Shown: positions 47,096 through 61,393, numbered from the stretch's first letter. The stretch: 64,000 nt of DNA from Enterococcus innesii (GCA_018982785.1 JAHHEN010000007.1:124001-188000), one strand, 5' to 3'. Notes: generated from the letters alone by a model not told the origin. A program made the numbers and translations.

Positions 47096-47847
47096 TATTT
47101 TTTTGTAATTATTCTTTCACCCACACTAAGCTTCCTTCAATTCATTTATGGTTTTCGAAAATTGTTATAAAATAAGGATCTCGATTATTTCATTAATCTT
47201 ATTTTTTCTCTACTTTTCTAGCATTCTTCTTTTATGAGTTTACTTATCACAACTCGCATCCTCTAATCTCTTTTCTACCAATCATTCACTATTTAACCGT
47301 TCCAATCGGAAGATTATCTGGTTAATTATTTAAAAATAGCTCGGATTCACATTTATTTTTTGCTTTTTAACTAACTAAAAGCGAAAAGATAAGAGTTAGA
47401 TATGTAAATGTATATAAGGTTAGGAGCTGTTAGATGAACTTTTTAGGGGAATCTCGGAAAACTAAAGATATTCAAAAAATTGTGAATTTACTCCAAATCA
47501 ATACAAAGCTTTTCTTTCAAGTAATCAAGTTTTCTATAGAGACGCTTGCGCTTTCCTCCTATAGCAGCCCCATACTTAGTCAATCTCAATATTCAGCCAC
47601 ATAATACTTTTGCATATGAATAATCTGTGATTAGCTACCGATCAAATCTACAATAATCATTGTATTCTCGATGTAAGAACGTTTAGATCACCACACAAAA
47701 AGCTAGTCAGGGACTGTTCCTAACTAGCTGTAACTGCTTTTTCATCTTCCTGTGTGTACCATTACCTAAGCTAACCGTTAAAGCTAGTTTTGTCTTATAA
47801 AATCTTCGTAAAAAAGAGTTTCTTTTGACTACTATCTTCTTACTTTT
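47096..47847. other. Mostly non-coding region
   Basis: AT-rich DNA of about 750 bases holds only the small open frame at 47434-47604 and a hairpin at about 47713-47741 (AGCTAGTCAGG paired with CCTAACTAGCT), which on the minus strand is followed by TTTTT and may be a terminator. Confidence 0.5.
47434..47604 (+). CDS. Possible 56-residue peptide
   Basis: ATG 47434 follows TTAGGAG at good spacing and opens a 56-codon frame (MNFLGESRKTKDIQKIVNLL, then QINTKLFFQVIKFSIETLAL). It has no hydrophobic segment long enough for a membrane helix and no recognised family. The ribosome site is the only support. Confidence 0.3.
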   Translation: MNFLGESRKTKDIQKIVNLLQINTKLFFQVIKFSIETLALSSYSSPILSQSQYSAT

Positions 47848-49032
47848 AACTGATTTTAAGCTTCCCTGCAATCAGCCCCACTAGAAGCAATAAACTGCCG
47901 GAAAGAACAAACACCCACCGTACATCAAAAACATCTGCCACCTGTCCCATCAGCAAGGTGAATAAAGCAAAAACACCGGAATTTAAGATGCCTGAGGCAG
48001 CGTAGATGGCAACCAATCGATCGGCTGCTACTTTTTGTTGGATTAATGAGGCTTGTGGGATATTTTTGATCTGGGAGAAAGCCCGATTAAAACGGATAAT
48101 CCTAGAATCAAAAAGCGGTCGCCTGATAGGGCAACGGCAACAGTGATCAGTCCGCCTAAAATAGCGCCCATTACAATCGCTGTTCGTTTGTTTTTATCAA
48201 ACCGCTCGGAAAATCGCATCACCAACGCACTTCCTAGCAACGCGCCAACAAAATAAGTAGCGTTGATATAGCCCCACCAAGCATCAGGTGCCTGCATCAC
48301 TTCTCGGACGAATACTAACACAATCGCGGACACCCAGGCTGTATTGGCGATACTTTCTAGCATGTCCATGCCAACGATCACCCGAACCAGAGGATCTTTC
48401 ATAATCCAGCGCCAACCGATAAACAACTGGTGCCCTAACGGCTGCTTTTCGTTTTTTTCTCGAGTCGTTCTAGGCAAAAACGCTAATACTATCGAAGCAC
48501 TTAGAAACAGAAAGCTGTCTAATAAGACCAACTGATGAACAGAAAATACCAGCAACAAGGAAGTTCCGACCGCCCAGCTGCCGATGTTGACTGTTTGAAG
48601 CATCGAATTGAATATTCCATTGGCTTTGACGAGGCGATGCTTTTCCACATATTTCGGGATCAAGGCACGACTAATTGGTTCTGAACAGCCGTCCAAAAAC
48701 GAAATCAATGCGACAAGGCAATATAAAACCAATAGATTCATCGTTTCAGCTTTCAAATAGAGATACGCAGTCATAAAAAAGAGTAAGGCTGTTTTGCACA
48801 TCTGGCTGACCTTCAGCACTTGTTCTAAGCGAAAATAACTCGTGATGACAGGTGAGAGAAAGCCGGAAATGACACCGCCTCCTGTTACTAGCACCGGGAC
48901 AAGCGCCGCTGCCAAAGCAGAGTCTGTCCAGCTAAAAATAGAACTGATAATTGCCACAATATAAATGGTATCCCCGACATTCGCCACTGTTTGGCCAATG
49001 ATCAATTGGGTAAATCCCTGATTCTTCTTCAT
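47848..49032 (-). CDS. Major facilitator superfamily transporter, frameshifted
   Basis: A 12-helix MFS protein of about 395 residues of the macrolide-efflux/multidrug type (GQTVANVGDTIYIVAIISSI at the N-terminus, SFLDGCSEPISRALIPKYV in the middle). One more base in the C3 run at 48082-48084 extends the frame through AFSQIKNIPQASLIQQKVAA to a stop at 47848. AAGGTGG precedes ATG 49032. It is divergent from an Rgg-type regulator gene, a common pair in which the regulator controls the transporter. Substrate is unknown. Confidence 0.85.
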
Positions 49033-49241
49033 TTGTTTTCCACCTTTACTTAGAAATAACGATTGCTCGTTTTTCTAGTTATTGATCGCCATTTGCTAAG
49101 TAAAGGATTTTATTTTGTCTGATTCATTGTTCGGGCCCCCTCTATCTGGTGTTGCCTAGCTGTCTAATAGTTCTACTATACCAGATTGACGGGCAAAATT
49201 ATCTTATGTACACTATAATCACATTGCTCAAGGAGGCGCCT

Positions 49242-50089
49242 ATGAATAATTTAGGAACCACGTATCGTAAAATCAGAAAAAGCCGTGGCATCACGCAAGC
49301 GCAAGTTTGTAAAGACCTGCTTTCAAGAGCCACCTTGTCTAAATTTGAAAATGAAAAATTAACGCCTTCCGTTACCCTTTTTATCGCACTTTTAGCGCGA
49401 ATCGATTGCGGTTTTGATGAATTTTTTTCATCGCCCAAGGATACCGTTTAAATGAAAAACAGCAAATCTTGCATCAATTTTTCTCTTTGTTTTCCAACCA
49501 GGATCTAAAAGCATTGCTTGCTTTGAAAGAACAATGTTTACTTTTCCAAAGAACATCCGTTAGTAAAACCATTGACTTATTGTTGTATGTAATCGACTCT
49601 CTCACAGCGCTCTCCACGAATGCAGAAAAAGAAATTCCTTGCCTGCCCAAAGTTCTTTTGATGGTTCCCTGGGATACGCTTCAGGCTTATTCCGACTGGA
49701 CCCTTGATGATATCAAGCTGATCAATTGTCTTTTATACCTCTTTCCAGTTGAAACCGCCCACGTCATTGCCCTCCAATTGATCCAACAGCTAAAAAAATA
49801 CGAAGCACTTGAAAATACTGTACCTTTACAGTGTGCGATTCATTTGAATGTTGCCTTGCTTTATCTGCAAGAACAGCAACACCAAGAAGCGAAAGGAGCC
49901 GCGGATCAAGCCCTGCTATTGGCAAAAAAGAGCAAGCGCTATGATTACTATTCGTTAGCCACTGCTCGAAAAAGTTTTGCGATTGGAGATTCGGATTTAT
50001 TTACCCAAGCAAGACAGATGGCATCGTTATTTGAGGATAAATGGACGTGTGAGTTGATTGAGAAGGAAGGGCGACAGTTTTTGAGTTGA
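49242..50089 (+). CDS. Rgg/GadR/MutR-type regulator, frameshifted
   Basis: ATG 49242 follows AAGGAGG. The N-terminal XRE helix-turn-helix reads LGTTYRKIRKSRGITQAQVC, then LSRATLSKFENEKLTPS. Adding one base to the T7 run at 49422-49428 joins FDEFF to FIAQGYRLNEKQQILHQFFS and gives about 282 residues, the normal Rgg size, with a helical-repeat C-terminal domain. Rgg proteins often sense short peptides; no candidate peptide gene was found next to it. It is divergent from the MFS gene. Confidence 0.82.
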
Positions 50090-50172
50090 TGGCAGGTTGA
50101 TTGGAGGATTACGATGCTTATAGCGAATATCGTTAGAAATAATCCGATATAAATCAGAATGACTCAATAACA

Positions 50173-50213
50173 AAAGACAGATGACTATCTCAATTAGTCA
50201 TCTGTCTTTTATT
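50173..50213. terminator. Bidirectional terminator
   Basis: A perfect stem of about 17 bp (AAAAGACAGATGACTA with its complement) around a 7-base loop, with A-run and T-run flanks. It ends the Rgg gene and the minus-strand ABC operon. Confidence 0.9.
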
Positions 50214-50235
50214 CTTCCGATCTTTCTATACGTCC

Positions 50236-51051
50236 CTACTTCACCGATCCCAACATCCCAGCCACAAAATACTTTTGCAGCGAGAAGAAGACCACCATTG
50301 TTGGCAGAGTTGCGATCACGATTGCTAACATCATTAAGCCATAATCTGGATTATTGGCGGCACCGATGGCAGAAATCATCAGGGGAAAGGTTTGCTTTTC
50401 TGGTGATTGAAGGGTGATCAACGGCCACAGGTAGCTGTTCCAACTGTTGATGAAGGTAATGATGGCAGCTGCCGCATAAGTTGTTTTCATAGTTGGCATG
50501 TATATTCGGAAAAACAAGCCTAGCTCCGAAAGGCCATCCATCCGCCCTGCTTCAAGCAGTGACTTGGAAAACATTTTTGTGTTTTGTCTGAAAAAGAAAA
50601 TCAGAAATGCGGTCGATAATGTTGGCAAAATGACTGAAGCTACTGTATCGAGTCCAATAAAAGGAATCGTCGTTGAAAAGCTGCCGAACATTCGAAACAG
50701 CGGAATCATCGTGGCGGCAAAAGGCAACATCATCGACAAAAGCAAAATATTAAAAAGCATATTTTTTAATCGGCTTTGATAGATCTCAAATCCGTAGCCG
50801 GCCAAAGAAGCGATCGTCACGGATAAAATCGTCTGTAACAACGCAATTCTTGCACTATTAAAGAATACTTGTTTCAGGTCATAGGTTGTGACTAGGTTAC
50901 GCCAGTTTTCTAGCAAATGGGTACTTGGCAATAGTTTGCCTTGCATGATATTTACGGTAGGATTGGTGATACTCACTAACATGAAATAAAAGGGAAAGGC
51001 AAACAGAATGGTAAAAACACCCAAAAATACATACGTGCCTACTTTTTTCAT
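50236..51051 (-). CDS. ABC sugar permease, MalG-like
   Basis: A 271-residue six-helix permease with EAA loop LLEAGRMDGLSELGLFFRIYMP and the typical ending LQKYFVAGMLGSVK. It is the last gene of the lacZ operon and overlaps the other permease gene by 4 bases. It imports the substrate held by the binding protein at 51952-53246. Confidence 0.92.
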   Translation of the reverse strand: MKKVGTYVFLGVFTILFAFPFYFMLVSITNPTVNIMQGKLLPSTHLLENWRNLVTTYDLKQVFFNSARIALLQTILSVTIASLAGYGFEIYQSRLKNMLFNILLLSMMLPFAATMIPLFRMFGSFSTTIPFIGLDTVASVILPTLSTAFLIFFFRQNTKMFSKSLLEAGRMDGLSELGLFFRIYMPTMKTTYAAAAIITFINSWNSYLWPLITLQSPEKQTFPLMISAIGAANNPDYGLMMLAIVIATLPTMVVFFSLQKYFVAGMLGSVK

Positions 51052-51929
51052 TTGTCCTCTCCTCCGATCTTAAATTGGATCATGGAAAAGAAGATGACCA
51101 TGACGACAATGGCATAGGAAACTGCAGAAGCGTAGCCAAAATCTGGTGTATAGCGAAAAGAAAGATTATAAATATATTGGGAAATCGTCGATGTGGCGTT
51201 TCCTGGTCCCCCTTGGGTCAAATTCATCGGTTCATCAAATAACTGTAGTGTGCCAATCGTTGAGGTCACGGCTGAAAACAAAATGACTGGCTTCAGCAAA
51301 GGGACGGTGATTTTAAAAAATTGTTTCGTTGGAGAAGCCCCATCGATCCTAGCAGCTTCATAAATTGCTGGGTCAATGTTTTGCAAAGCCGATAAAAAGA
51401 AAATCATATTGTAGCCGGTCCAGCGCCAAGTGATGGCTAAAATGATAATGACTTTTGCCCAAAAGGGACTGGAGAAAAAGGCAATCGGCTCAGAGACAAT
51501 CGACAGTCTCACTAAAAGGGCGTTCACCACACCATTTGTTGCAAACAGTGATTTAAAGACCATGGAATATGCGACTAATGAAGTCACTGCTGGCAAAAAA
51601 ATGATCGTCCGAAACAGGCCTTTCAGCTTTAGGGTTTTCTGATTGAGCTGGACGGAAAAGAACATGGCCAACAAGACCATGACAGGCACTTGAAAGCCCA
51701 AAAAGATCAAGGTATTTTTCGTGGCTGTCAAAAAGGTTTGATCCGAAAACAGTCGCCGATAATTCGCGAGTCCGCTAAAGGTCAGCCCGGTGCCACTTCC
51801 TGATTGCAAGGATAATAGAAACGCTTGGATCATTGGATAAAAAGAGAAAAAGAAGATTAAGAGTGTCGGGATAGCAATAAATAGCCACCCCGTGATCACT
51901 CCTTTTTTATAAAATAATTTATTTTTCAT
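51048..51929 (-). CDS. ABC sugar permease, UgpA/MalF-like
   Basis: A 293-residue six-helix permease with EAA loop YEAARIDGASPTKQFFKITVP. It follows the binding-protein gene by 22 bases. The operon lacks an ATPase gene, so a shared MsmK-type ATPase encoded elsewhere is expected to power it. Confidence 0.92.
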   Translation of the reverse strand: MKNKLFYKKGVITGWLFIAIPTLLIFFFSFYPMIQAFLLSLQSGSGTGLTFSGLANYRRLFSDQTFLTATKNTLIFLGFQVPVMVLLAMFFSVQLNQKTLKLKGLFRTIIFLPAVTSLVAYSMVFKSLFATNGVVNALLVRLSIVSEPIAFFSSPFWAKVIIILAITWRWTGYNMIFFLSALQNIDPAIYEAARIDGASPTKQFFKITVPLLKPVILFSAVTSTIGTLQLFDEPMNLTQGGPGNATSTISQYIYNLSFRYTPDFGYASAVSYAIVVMVIFFSMIQFKIGGEDK

Positions 51930-51951
51930 CGTACATGCCCCTCAGTCCGTG

Positions 51952-53242
51952 TTAATTCAATTGATTGTCAGCAATCATTTGCGTATTTTTTAAGACTTCG
52001 TCCAAATCTGCTCCATTGACATAGTCCAAAAAGCCTTGATTCATGATGTCTTCCAACGCATAAGTGTTTTTCCCAAAGTTTACCGAAGGAATTTCATTAG
52101 CCCAGTTCATGAAATCTTGATAGATAGCCTGATCGTCGAAGAAAGGATCTGGTGCATGATACGCATCTCCTTGTGAAGCGGGAACGTAAGAACCGATTGC
52201 TCCGACGGTTTGAATCAGCTCTTCGTAAAAGTCGATATTTTTGCCGAATACGTCTGCAATATAGCTCAGGGCTTCTTCTTTCCCATCAATGTCTAACACA
52301 TAAATTGACGAACCTCCGAGATTGGTCGCATTGACAGAACCTTCGATCGATTCTTGCTTCGGTACTGGAACGACTGCCCAATCGCCACTTTGGCTTTCTT
52401 CTGCTTTCACCGATGGCGTGATCCAGTTGCCTTGTAAAACACCCGCTACTTCGCCGCTGTTAAAACCTGCTAGCATTTGGTCCCAGCCATTGTGCGTTGT
52501 CATTACTCCTGAATCAAGCAGCATTTTCAAATCTTCAAGCCCTTGTTTCAAAGAAGGATTGCCGTCAATAAACGGCGTTTCACCATCCTCTGCGGTATAC
52601 CAATAACCACTGGAATGCATCATCATTCGCAAATGTCCTAGATCATTCATATCGATGGACAACAATGGTTTGCCAGTTGCTTCTTTCACACGAACCCCCA
52701 ATTCATTGAAGGTTTGCCAAGTGATATTGGTGAAATCTGACAGTTCCAAGCCCGCTTCTTCAATGATCGATTTTCGCAAGTAAACGCCCGCTACTCCTGA
52801 ATCAAACGGCATCCCATATTGCTCGCCATCGATCGAAGATACTTCGATTTTGTAATCCATAAAGTCGTCAACATTTATATACTCAGTCAATGGAACGAAA
52901 TACTCTGGAAACACTTCTAAAAAATTACGGGCGCGAAAGTCTTCAATCAAGACAATATTGGGCAATCCTTGGGTACTGCCTGAACTAAAGATGGTATTCA
53001 TTTTTTGTACGCTGTCTTGTTGGGAAATCTCGGTGACATTGATTTTGAAATCAGGGTTTTCTTCTTGATGGTATGATTCCGCCAACTCAAAGGCTGCGAT
53101 ATTGAATTTTGGGTCCCACGCCCAAATGGTGATTTCCTCTGCGCCGTTTTGTTCGCCCCCTCACGCTCTGGCGTATCGCTGTTATTCCCACAAGCAGCTA
53201 AGCCTCCTAGTCCTATCATTGCCATACATAAAGCTATTTTTT

Positions 53243-53246
<4 letters not shown>
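51952..53246 (-). CDS. Sugar-binding lipoprotein (ABC importer), frameshifted
   Basis: Lipoprotein signal MKKIALCMAMIGLGGLAACG with lipidated Cys19. One more C in the C5 run at 53156-53160 joins DTPEREGG to EQNGAEEITIWAWDPKFNIA, giving about 431 residues of the family 1 sugar-binding fold (FNSGEVAGVLQGNW, VPASQGDAYHAPDPFFDD). Its ATG overlaps the lacZ stop (ATGA), so the genes are translationally coupled. The substrate is likely a beta-galactoside oligosaccharide. Confidence 0.9.
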
Positions 53247-56330
<3,084 letters not shown>

Positions 56331-56390
56331 TCAACTGACTTCTCGTTATTTCTATTTCTTGGCATAGTGATATCGTCTAATCCAAAATTA

Positions 56391-56404
56391 ATTAAGCGCT
56401 ATCA
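56391..56404 (-). promoter_or_regulatory. Possible cre box upstream of lacZ
   Basis: TGATAGCGCTTAAT on the minus strand is close to the cre consensus, with a palindromic AGCGCT core, about 100 bases upstream of the lacZ start. Catabolite repression is plausible. Confidence 0.45.
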
Positions 56405-56587
56405 TAAAACCAAATCAGAAATTTCTATCCGTGTGCATCTAATACCAAGAATATTTTTTCTGTACATTAACCTTAAAAACAACAGAACCTCTTATAGACG
56501 AATAGAAACCGAGGCTTGCCGACACTTTATTTTATAGATGAAATGTGTCAATACCTGTTATTTTAACTTCCCCATCTGAAACACAAA

Positions 56588-56617
56588 AAAAGGATTGGAC
56601 GACTGTCCAATCCTTTT
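56588..56617. terminator. Hairpin terminator
   Basis: A perfect 13-bp stem (56588-56600 with 56605-56617) with a 4-base loop has A-rich and T-rich flanks. No gene clearly ends here, so it may belong to a lost gene or small RNA. Confidence 0.65.
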
Positions 56618-56710
56618 GACATAGCGAAATAAGCATAAGGCATCCTGCATAAAATCCCAGAAAATCTGCTTTTCCTACTAGAAAAAGAACAGAATATTAG
56701 GTACAATAAA

Positions 56711-56818
56711 CAGGTCGATACCTTAGGGTATTGACTATGGCAACTTGATTAGTCAGTTCGCGTGACTTTTCAAGGCCTCGTATTGGAGCGCCAACTCTGA
56801 TACGGGGTGCCTTTTTTT
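56711..56818 (+). ncRNA. Candidate structured small RNA
   Basis: A TACAAT -10 near 56701-56706 precedes a GC-richer segment with a palindrome (ATACCTTAGGGTAT), paired elements around TTGACTA/TTAGTCA, and a terminator hairpin (GGCCTCGTAT with ATACGGGGTGCC) followed by T7. No -35 is clear. The fold and terminator suggest a short RNA of about 105 nt; family and target are unknown. Confidence 0.4.
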
Positions 56819-57585
56819 ATTCGGTTTCTATTCCCCTCTATTGTATAGAAACCCGTTTTGGAAAGCAAGACCAAATCTGTGTGAAATGATTTAATAACAG
56901 AAAAGATTTGTGTGCTTTTGATGGTTTTAGGATATATTTTGCGTATTTCTTTTTGTAGCGTAACTCTTTGAGTTTCTTTTTTAAAGTTACTCTTAGATTT
57001 TTGCATTAAAATACACAGAATAAGCTTTTATTTATTAGATTGAAAAATGTGAGGAGATATCGGATTACACAGAACAGGCTCGCTATGCCTCTAAGGAACT
57101 CACAATCAATTTATTCTTAGTAAAGGAAAATTAGCTTTTCACTATCCCAATATTAATAAGATTCGGCACATTAGCATGACTCTAATATTAATCCTGTAGA
57201 AAATATGACTTATTTTAAAGCTTTTTAAGAAAGATTACATTATGAATCAACTTTTAAGCAATAAAATTTTTTACTTGAATGCTTTTACTATTACTGACTT
57301 CCTTTTAATAAATTTTTGTTGAAAATAGACAATATTATTAATAAGAATAAGAAAGACCAGAAATATCCAAAATTTTTAATAACAAAATACATCGATCAGT
57401 AATTTCCCTGAAAGTGAAATCAAAGAAAGGTAACTTACTATCTATGAAAACAACTGGATAGGCAATCAATAGGAAATGATTTCAACATATTTTTCTATCT
57501 CCATACCTAATACCGCAATCAAAAACCCATGAAGATCAGAACAAGATTTTTTTATTACACATAAAACTTAATTTTTATTTCTAAA

Positions 57586-58339
57586 TTAAGTTTTATTGGT
57601 TAACATCTCTTTTAGTTCTTTTATTGAATAAGCTGGTCTCCTTCTATGCAGCATTGAATGACAATTGGGACATACTGGTTTCATATCACTAATTGGATCA
57701 ATTTCATAATCTTGACTGATCAAACTTAATTCCTTCTCATGGTGTACGTGTATAAATTTTTTCCTATTTCTCCATAATTAGATTCAAAATCAAAACCACA
57801 TACTATACATTTAAATCCATAATGTTTTAAACATAATTTTCTTGCATTCAAATCTCTCTCATATATATTTACAGACCTAGAGATTTTTTTTTTCCTTCAA
57901 TAAATTTTTTTCTATTTAGATTTAATAATTCTGACGTCTCTACTCTGGAATTTCTCCCCTGTATTTTCCAAGAAATAAACGCAGGTTTTCCATCTTCATA
58001 GTCTCTCAAAATACCTTTTCCTTGATAGAAAAAATCAGGTTTTTTACTATCATATCTTGTAAAAATGTGAACAGGATATCTCCCACTCGTCATTTTTTGG
58101 ATAGTTGGAACGTAAAAATGATCTGTATTTTTTGTATACCAATATAAAACATCATTCTTCATAATATTCCCATAATTATGACCCGTTCTACCTGCATCAG
58201 TAATTGTCGCAAATATATAAAATTTATCTTGATATTGAACATAACCAGTTGACCATATTCCACCGATGTTGTTCGGATTAGGTATATCTAATATTTTACG
58301 AATCTCTTTTCTTGTATATGCTTTATCTATTGTAAACAT
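57586..58339 (-). CDS. HNH endonuclease with DUF3427-like N-terminal domain, two frameshifts
   Basis: Adding one base in the T10 run (57884-57893) and one in the T6 run (57757-57762) gives about 251 residues. The N-terminal 130 residues (YTRKEIRKILDI, DAGRTGHNY, HIFTRY, GKPAFISWK) resemble the DUF3427 domain found in some restriction nucleases. The C-terminal part is an HNH nuclease: KCIVCGFDF, FIHVHHEKEL and PVCPNCHSMLHRRRP, with two CxxC zinc pairs and the catalytic His. It is divergent from the cytosine methyltransferase gene. It may be a second restriction enzyme, a nicking partner or a modified-DNA nuclease. Confidence 0.75.
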
Positions 58340-58530
58340 TAATAATCCTCGCAATTAAGTTTTTTAGCACTAACAATAATTATACATCATCTTTTTATCA
58401 AATTTGAGTGAAATTAATTTTAATGATTTAGAAGATTTTAATGTTTACTTTAAAAGTTATTGGATATTTCCCTGGACTTACTTGCTTTTTTTGATATACT
58501 GTCAACAATAACTCAGGAGGTGGCGAATTA

Positions 58531-60084
58531 ATGCCTTATGCAATAGACCTATTCTGTGGTGCCGGGGGATTTAGCGAAGGAATACTACAAGCAGGGTTTG
58601 ACATAATTTTTTCAAGTGATAAAAGCCCAATGGTACAAGAAACATACACTAATCGCCATAGACAACTCGGATTAATAGAAGGGGTAGATACCCATTTTGA
58701 GCTAGCTGATATTAAAGATGTGACTTCCGATTATATTTTCAGAACTATCAACTCTTTGAAATACGGAAATATTTTTGCACCGAAAACTATAGATGCCATG
58801 TTTGGAGGTCCCCCTTGTCAAGGATTTAGTCGTTTAGGGAAGAGGGATTCTAGCGATCCAAGGAATATGCTTTTTCATGAATACCTAAGACTAATAAGAG
58901 ATATACGTCCAAAATATGTAGTTATGGAAAACGTAACTGGAATTTTGGATATGCAAATGCTGGATTTCCCAAGTGTCATTGGCCAAGTCTATAACGGCCA
59001 ACACCTTGTACCTTATATTTTGCAAAATGAACTAGAGAAACTCGACTATACAGTATTGGAAATGAAAGTATTGAATGCTGCTAATTTCGGCGTACCTCAA
59101 CAAAGGAACCGTGCTATCTTTCTTGCCTATAGAAACGATGTTCCCCCAATTAATTATCCAACTTCTATTGATACAAATGTTACAGTTTACGATGCTTTAG
59201 GTGACCTTTATTATGAGTATATGTACTCGACCGACTATTCTATAAAAAGTATGCATGGAAGAACTCCTATGAAAAATCTAAATAGTACTATAAAACGAGA
59301 AAAAATTACAAATATGGAAATATCTAAACATGATATAACCGTAACAGAAAGATTTTCGCTTTATAAGGAAGGAGAAAATCGAAAGAAAGCTTTAGACAGG
59401 ATCAAATTTGAAGGAATTGATTTACTAGAAGAGACTCCAGATTTATTTTATGAGACATTATTTCAAATAAATAGCACTCATAATTCTAAAGTAATCCAAG
59501 AGACACTCAAATTATATGATTCAGGAGCACAAATAAATTTTTCTGATCGTTGGCTTAGTAATACCAACAAACAACTATCTTTAATTCTTAAATATGAAAA
59601 AAATATTGACTCAAGAAAATTATTAAAAGATTCTATCCTAGCCTTATCACGTAGAATACATTTAGAGTATGAAACAACTTTAGAATTTCTGAATAAAATA
59701 AAACCTTTATTAAATAAAAATATTTCTAAAAAAGAGCTTCAAAAGCGACTTCTAGATGGAGATATTGATTCCGAATTAGCGAATGCTCTTTTTACAAAAA
59801 AAGGTATTCGCACTCGTTTAAACTCAAAAAAAGTTGCACCTACTATGGTTACTTTACCAGATGATTATATCCATCCATATTTTAATAGAATACTAACTGT
59901 TAGAGAAATGGCTAGACTACAATCTTTTGATGATAGCTTTGAGTTTCTTGGAAAAAGAACCACAGGTGGAAGTAAACGAGCTTTAGAAACACCACAATTT
60001 ACTCAAGTTGGAAATGCTGTTCCACCCCTACTAGCAAAAGCAATAGCTGAGGAGGTCCTTAAAGCTATATGCTCTGCAAAATAA
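58531..60084 (+). CDS. C5 cytosine-specific DNA methyltransferase
   Basis: A 517-residue Dcm-type enzyme with motifs in order: I DLFCGAGGFSEG (residues 6-17), IV GGPPCQGFS with catalytic Cys96, VI ENV (133-135), VIII NAANFGVPQQRNRAIFLA (about 190-207), a target-recognition region of about 220 residues, IX LNSKKVAPTMV and X GNAVPPLLAKAI. AGGAGG precedes the ATG. The recognition domain is larger than in short Dcm enzymes. It should protect DNA from the neighbouring MvaI/BcnI-type enzyme, whose relatives cut CCWGG or CCSGG; the actual site is not readable from sequence. Confidence 0.93.
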   Translation: MPYAIDLFCGAGGFSEGILQAGFDIIFSSDKSPMVQETYTNRHRQLGLIEGVDTHFELADIKDVTSDYIFRTINSLKYGNIFAPKTIDAMFGGPPCQGFSRLGKRDSSDPRNMLFHEYLRLIRDIRPKYVVMENVTGILDMQMLDFPSVIGQVYNGQHLVPYILQNELEKLDYTVLEMKVLNAANFGVPQQRNRAIFLAYRNDVPPINYPTSIDTNVTVYDALGDLYYEYMYSTDYSIKSMHGRTPMKNLNSTIKREKITNMEISKHDITVTERFSLYKEGENRKKALDRIKFEGIDLLEETPDLFYETLFQINSTHNSKVIQETLKLYDSGAQINFSDRWLSNTNKQLSLILKYEKNIDSRKLLKDSILALSRRIHLEYETTLEFLNKIKPLLNKNISKKELQKRLLDGDIDSELANALFTKKGIRTRLNSKKVAPTMVTLPDDYIHPYFNRILTVREMARLQSFDDSFEFLGKRTTGGSKRALETPQFTQVGNAVPPLLAKAIAEEVLKAICSAK

Positions 60085-60086
60085 GC

Positions 60087-60122
60087 AAAAAGAGAAAGCA
60101 AGTTTCGCTTTCTCTCTTTTTT
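60087..60122. terminator. Bidirectional terminator between methylase and endonuclease genes
   Basis: AAAGAGAAAGC pairs perfectly with GCTTTCTCTTT around a 7-base loop, with A5 upstream and T6 downstream. It separates the convergent genes. Confidence 0.9.
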
Positions 60123-61364
60123 ATACTAATTCAATTTTCTCCATACTCCCAAAAAGTAACTTTCTATATTTTTTCTTTATTCTCCAAGCATTCCCATGAT
60201 TTTTCCCTTTATATTTACCTTCAGGCGTTGTATATCCTCTCCAATCATAGGTTATACCCCCTGTTTTTACTAAAGCCAAAAAAGTTGTAAACTGCGGCTC
60301 TCTAGAGAGCTCTGCTTCAAAATAATTAAATTCCACAGTATCATTTACCACTTGCTGTTCAGCATTTACCCATAAAGTAGCAGGATGCTTTAAATGCAAC
60401 TCTTTTTTTAAAGTATCAAAAGTCCAAAAAGCTGTTAATTCATGTAAATCCTTGTCGATCCACTTTCTCAACTCGATTTGTCTATTTTCCTCATTTATTT
60501 CAAGAAAAAAACCAATTTTGTTCTGCGGTGCTTCCTTTACGCCGATGGTAATATACAAAGTTTTATAGCCCTTATGTTTTTCGGATTCGTATCCGTATAA
60601 TCGAGTAAATGCAGATACTCTAAAACGATCTATTTTCTCTTTTTTCTCAATACTTGTCCCCTCAAATCTGGGTCTTAGAGTAAACAAAATATCCATAGTT
60701 TTTCCAGACTTAGCTTTTATCTCGATTTTCCCTTCAAAATCAGCTTTTTGACTATTGTTTACCTTAATACCTAACAAATATTCTAAAGTATCCCCCACAT
60801 CCTTGGGAGAGACTTGTCCTTTTCCTTTAGAGTTTTTATGGAATCCTGCCTTTGATATCTTTCTTATTTCAGGGATCAATCTATTTAACGCTTCTTCAAT
60901 CTCATCTATACCAAATACAGATAGTAAATTTGTACGAGAAGCCATATTACTTGTTAAGTTTAATATAACTATTTTTGGTTCCTTATGAAGTTTGACAACT
61001 GTGACATATAATAAATCCCCCGTGTTTAACTTACCTTGTTCAAACATTCTTTTTATACCATAAATCGAAAATCTGGGGTCACTTCTTTTCCCTTTAACTT
61101 TATAAAAGTTCATGATAATTTTTTCAGAAGTTTCATTTAATACTAATTCTACTTCTGGTCTTATTCCATTTTTTCCGCCATTTTTTAAACTACTATAATC
61201 GACTACGTCACTGCTTTTCAACAAATCCCTGAGCAGAGCATTAGCATCAATATTATTTTTTTTATCATAGTTTCTGTAAGCCTTATTAATACATACTCAG
61301 ATTCATTAAATTTATGTATTTCATTAATATTGTACAATTCATTTGAATTAGGTTCAAAAATCAT
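60121..61364 (-). CDS. MvaI/BcnI-type restriction endonuclease, frameshifted
   Basis: A monomeric-type type II endonuclease of the MvaI/BcnI family: GDTLEYLLGIKVNNSQKADF followed by EGKIEIKAKSG supplies the E...D...ExK-type active site, and GNAWRIKKKYRKLLF ends the protein. The DNA has a break near 61283-61284 (one A missing on the minus strand); repair gives NEIHKFNESEYVLIKAYRNY at the start, ATG 61364 behind AAAGGGA and about 414 residues. It follows a small XRE control gene and is convergent with its methyltransferase. Confidence 0.85.
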
Positions 61365-61393
61365 CTTATTCCCTTTCTAATGTAAAAATATTT

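Larger units (their letters stand above)
56405..57585. other. Long region without a convincing protein gene
   Basis: About 1.2 kb of mostly AT-rich DNA between the lacZ operon and the restriction-modification island. It contains a terminator, a candidate small RNA (56711-56818), a hairpin GGTTTCTAT/ATAGAAACC near 56823-56854 and AT-rich sequence with no ribosome-site-supported frame. It may mark the island boundary; no integrase or attachment repeat was seen. Confidence 0.5.

Noticed and set aside
48043-49032. MFS protein ending after 329 residues as a natural truncation
   Set aside because: One added base in a C3 run restores the last helices and a normal length, like the other breaks in the window.
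56770-57006. Minus-strand open frame of 78 codons, lysine-rich
   Set aside because: No ribosome site; it runs through the terminator and hairpin of the candidate small RNA on the other strand, so its end is dictated by non-coding structure.
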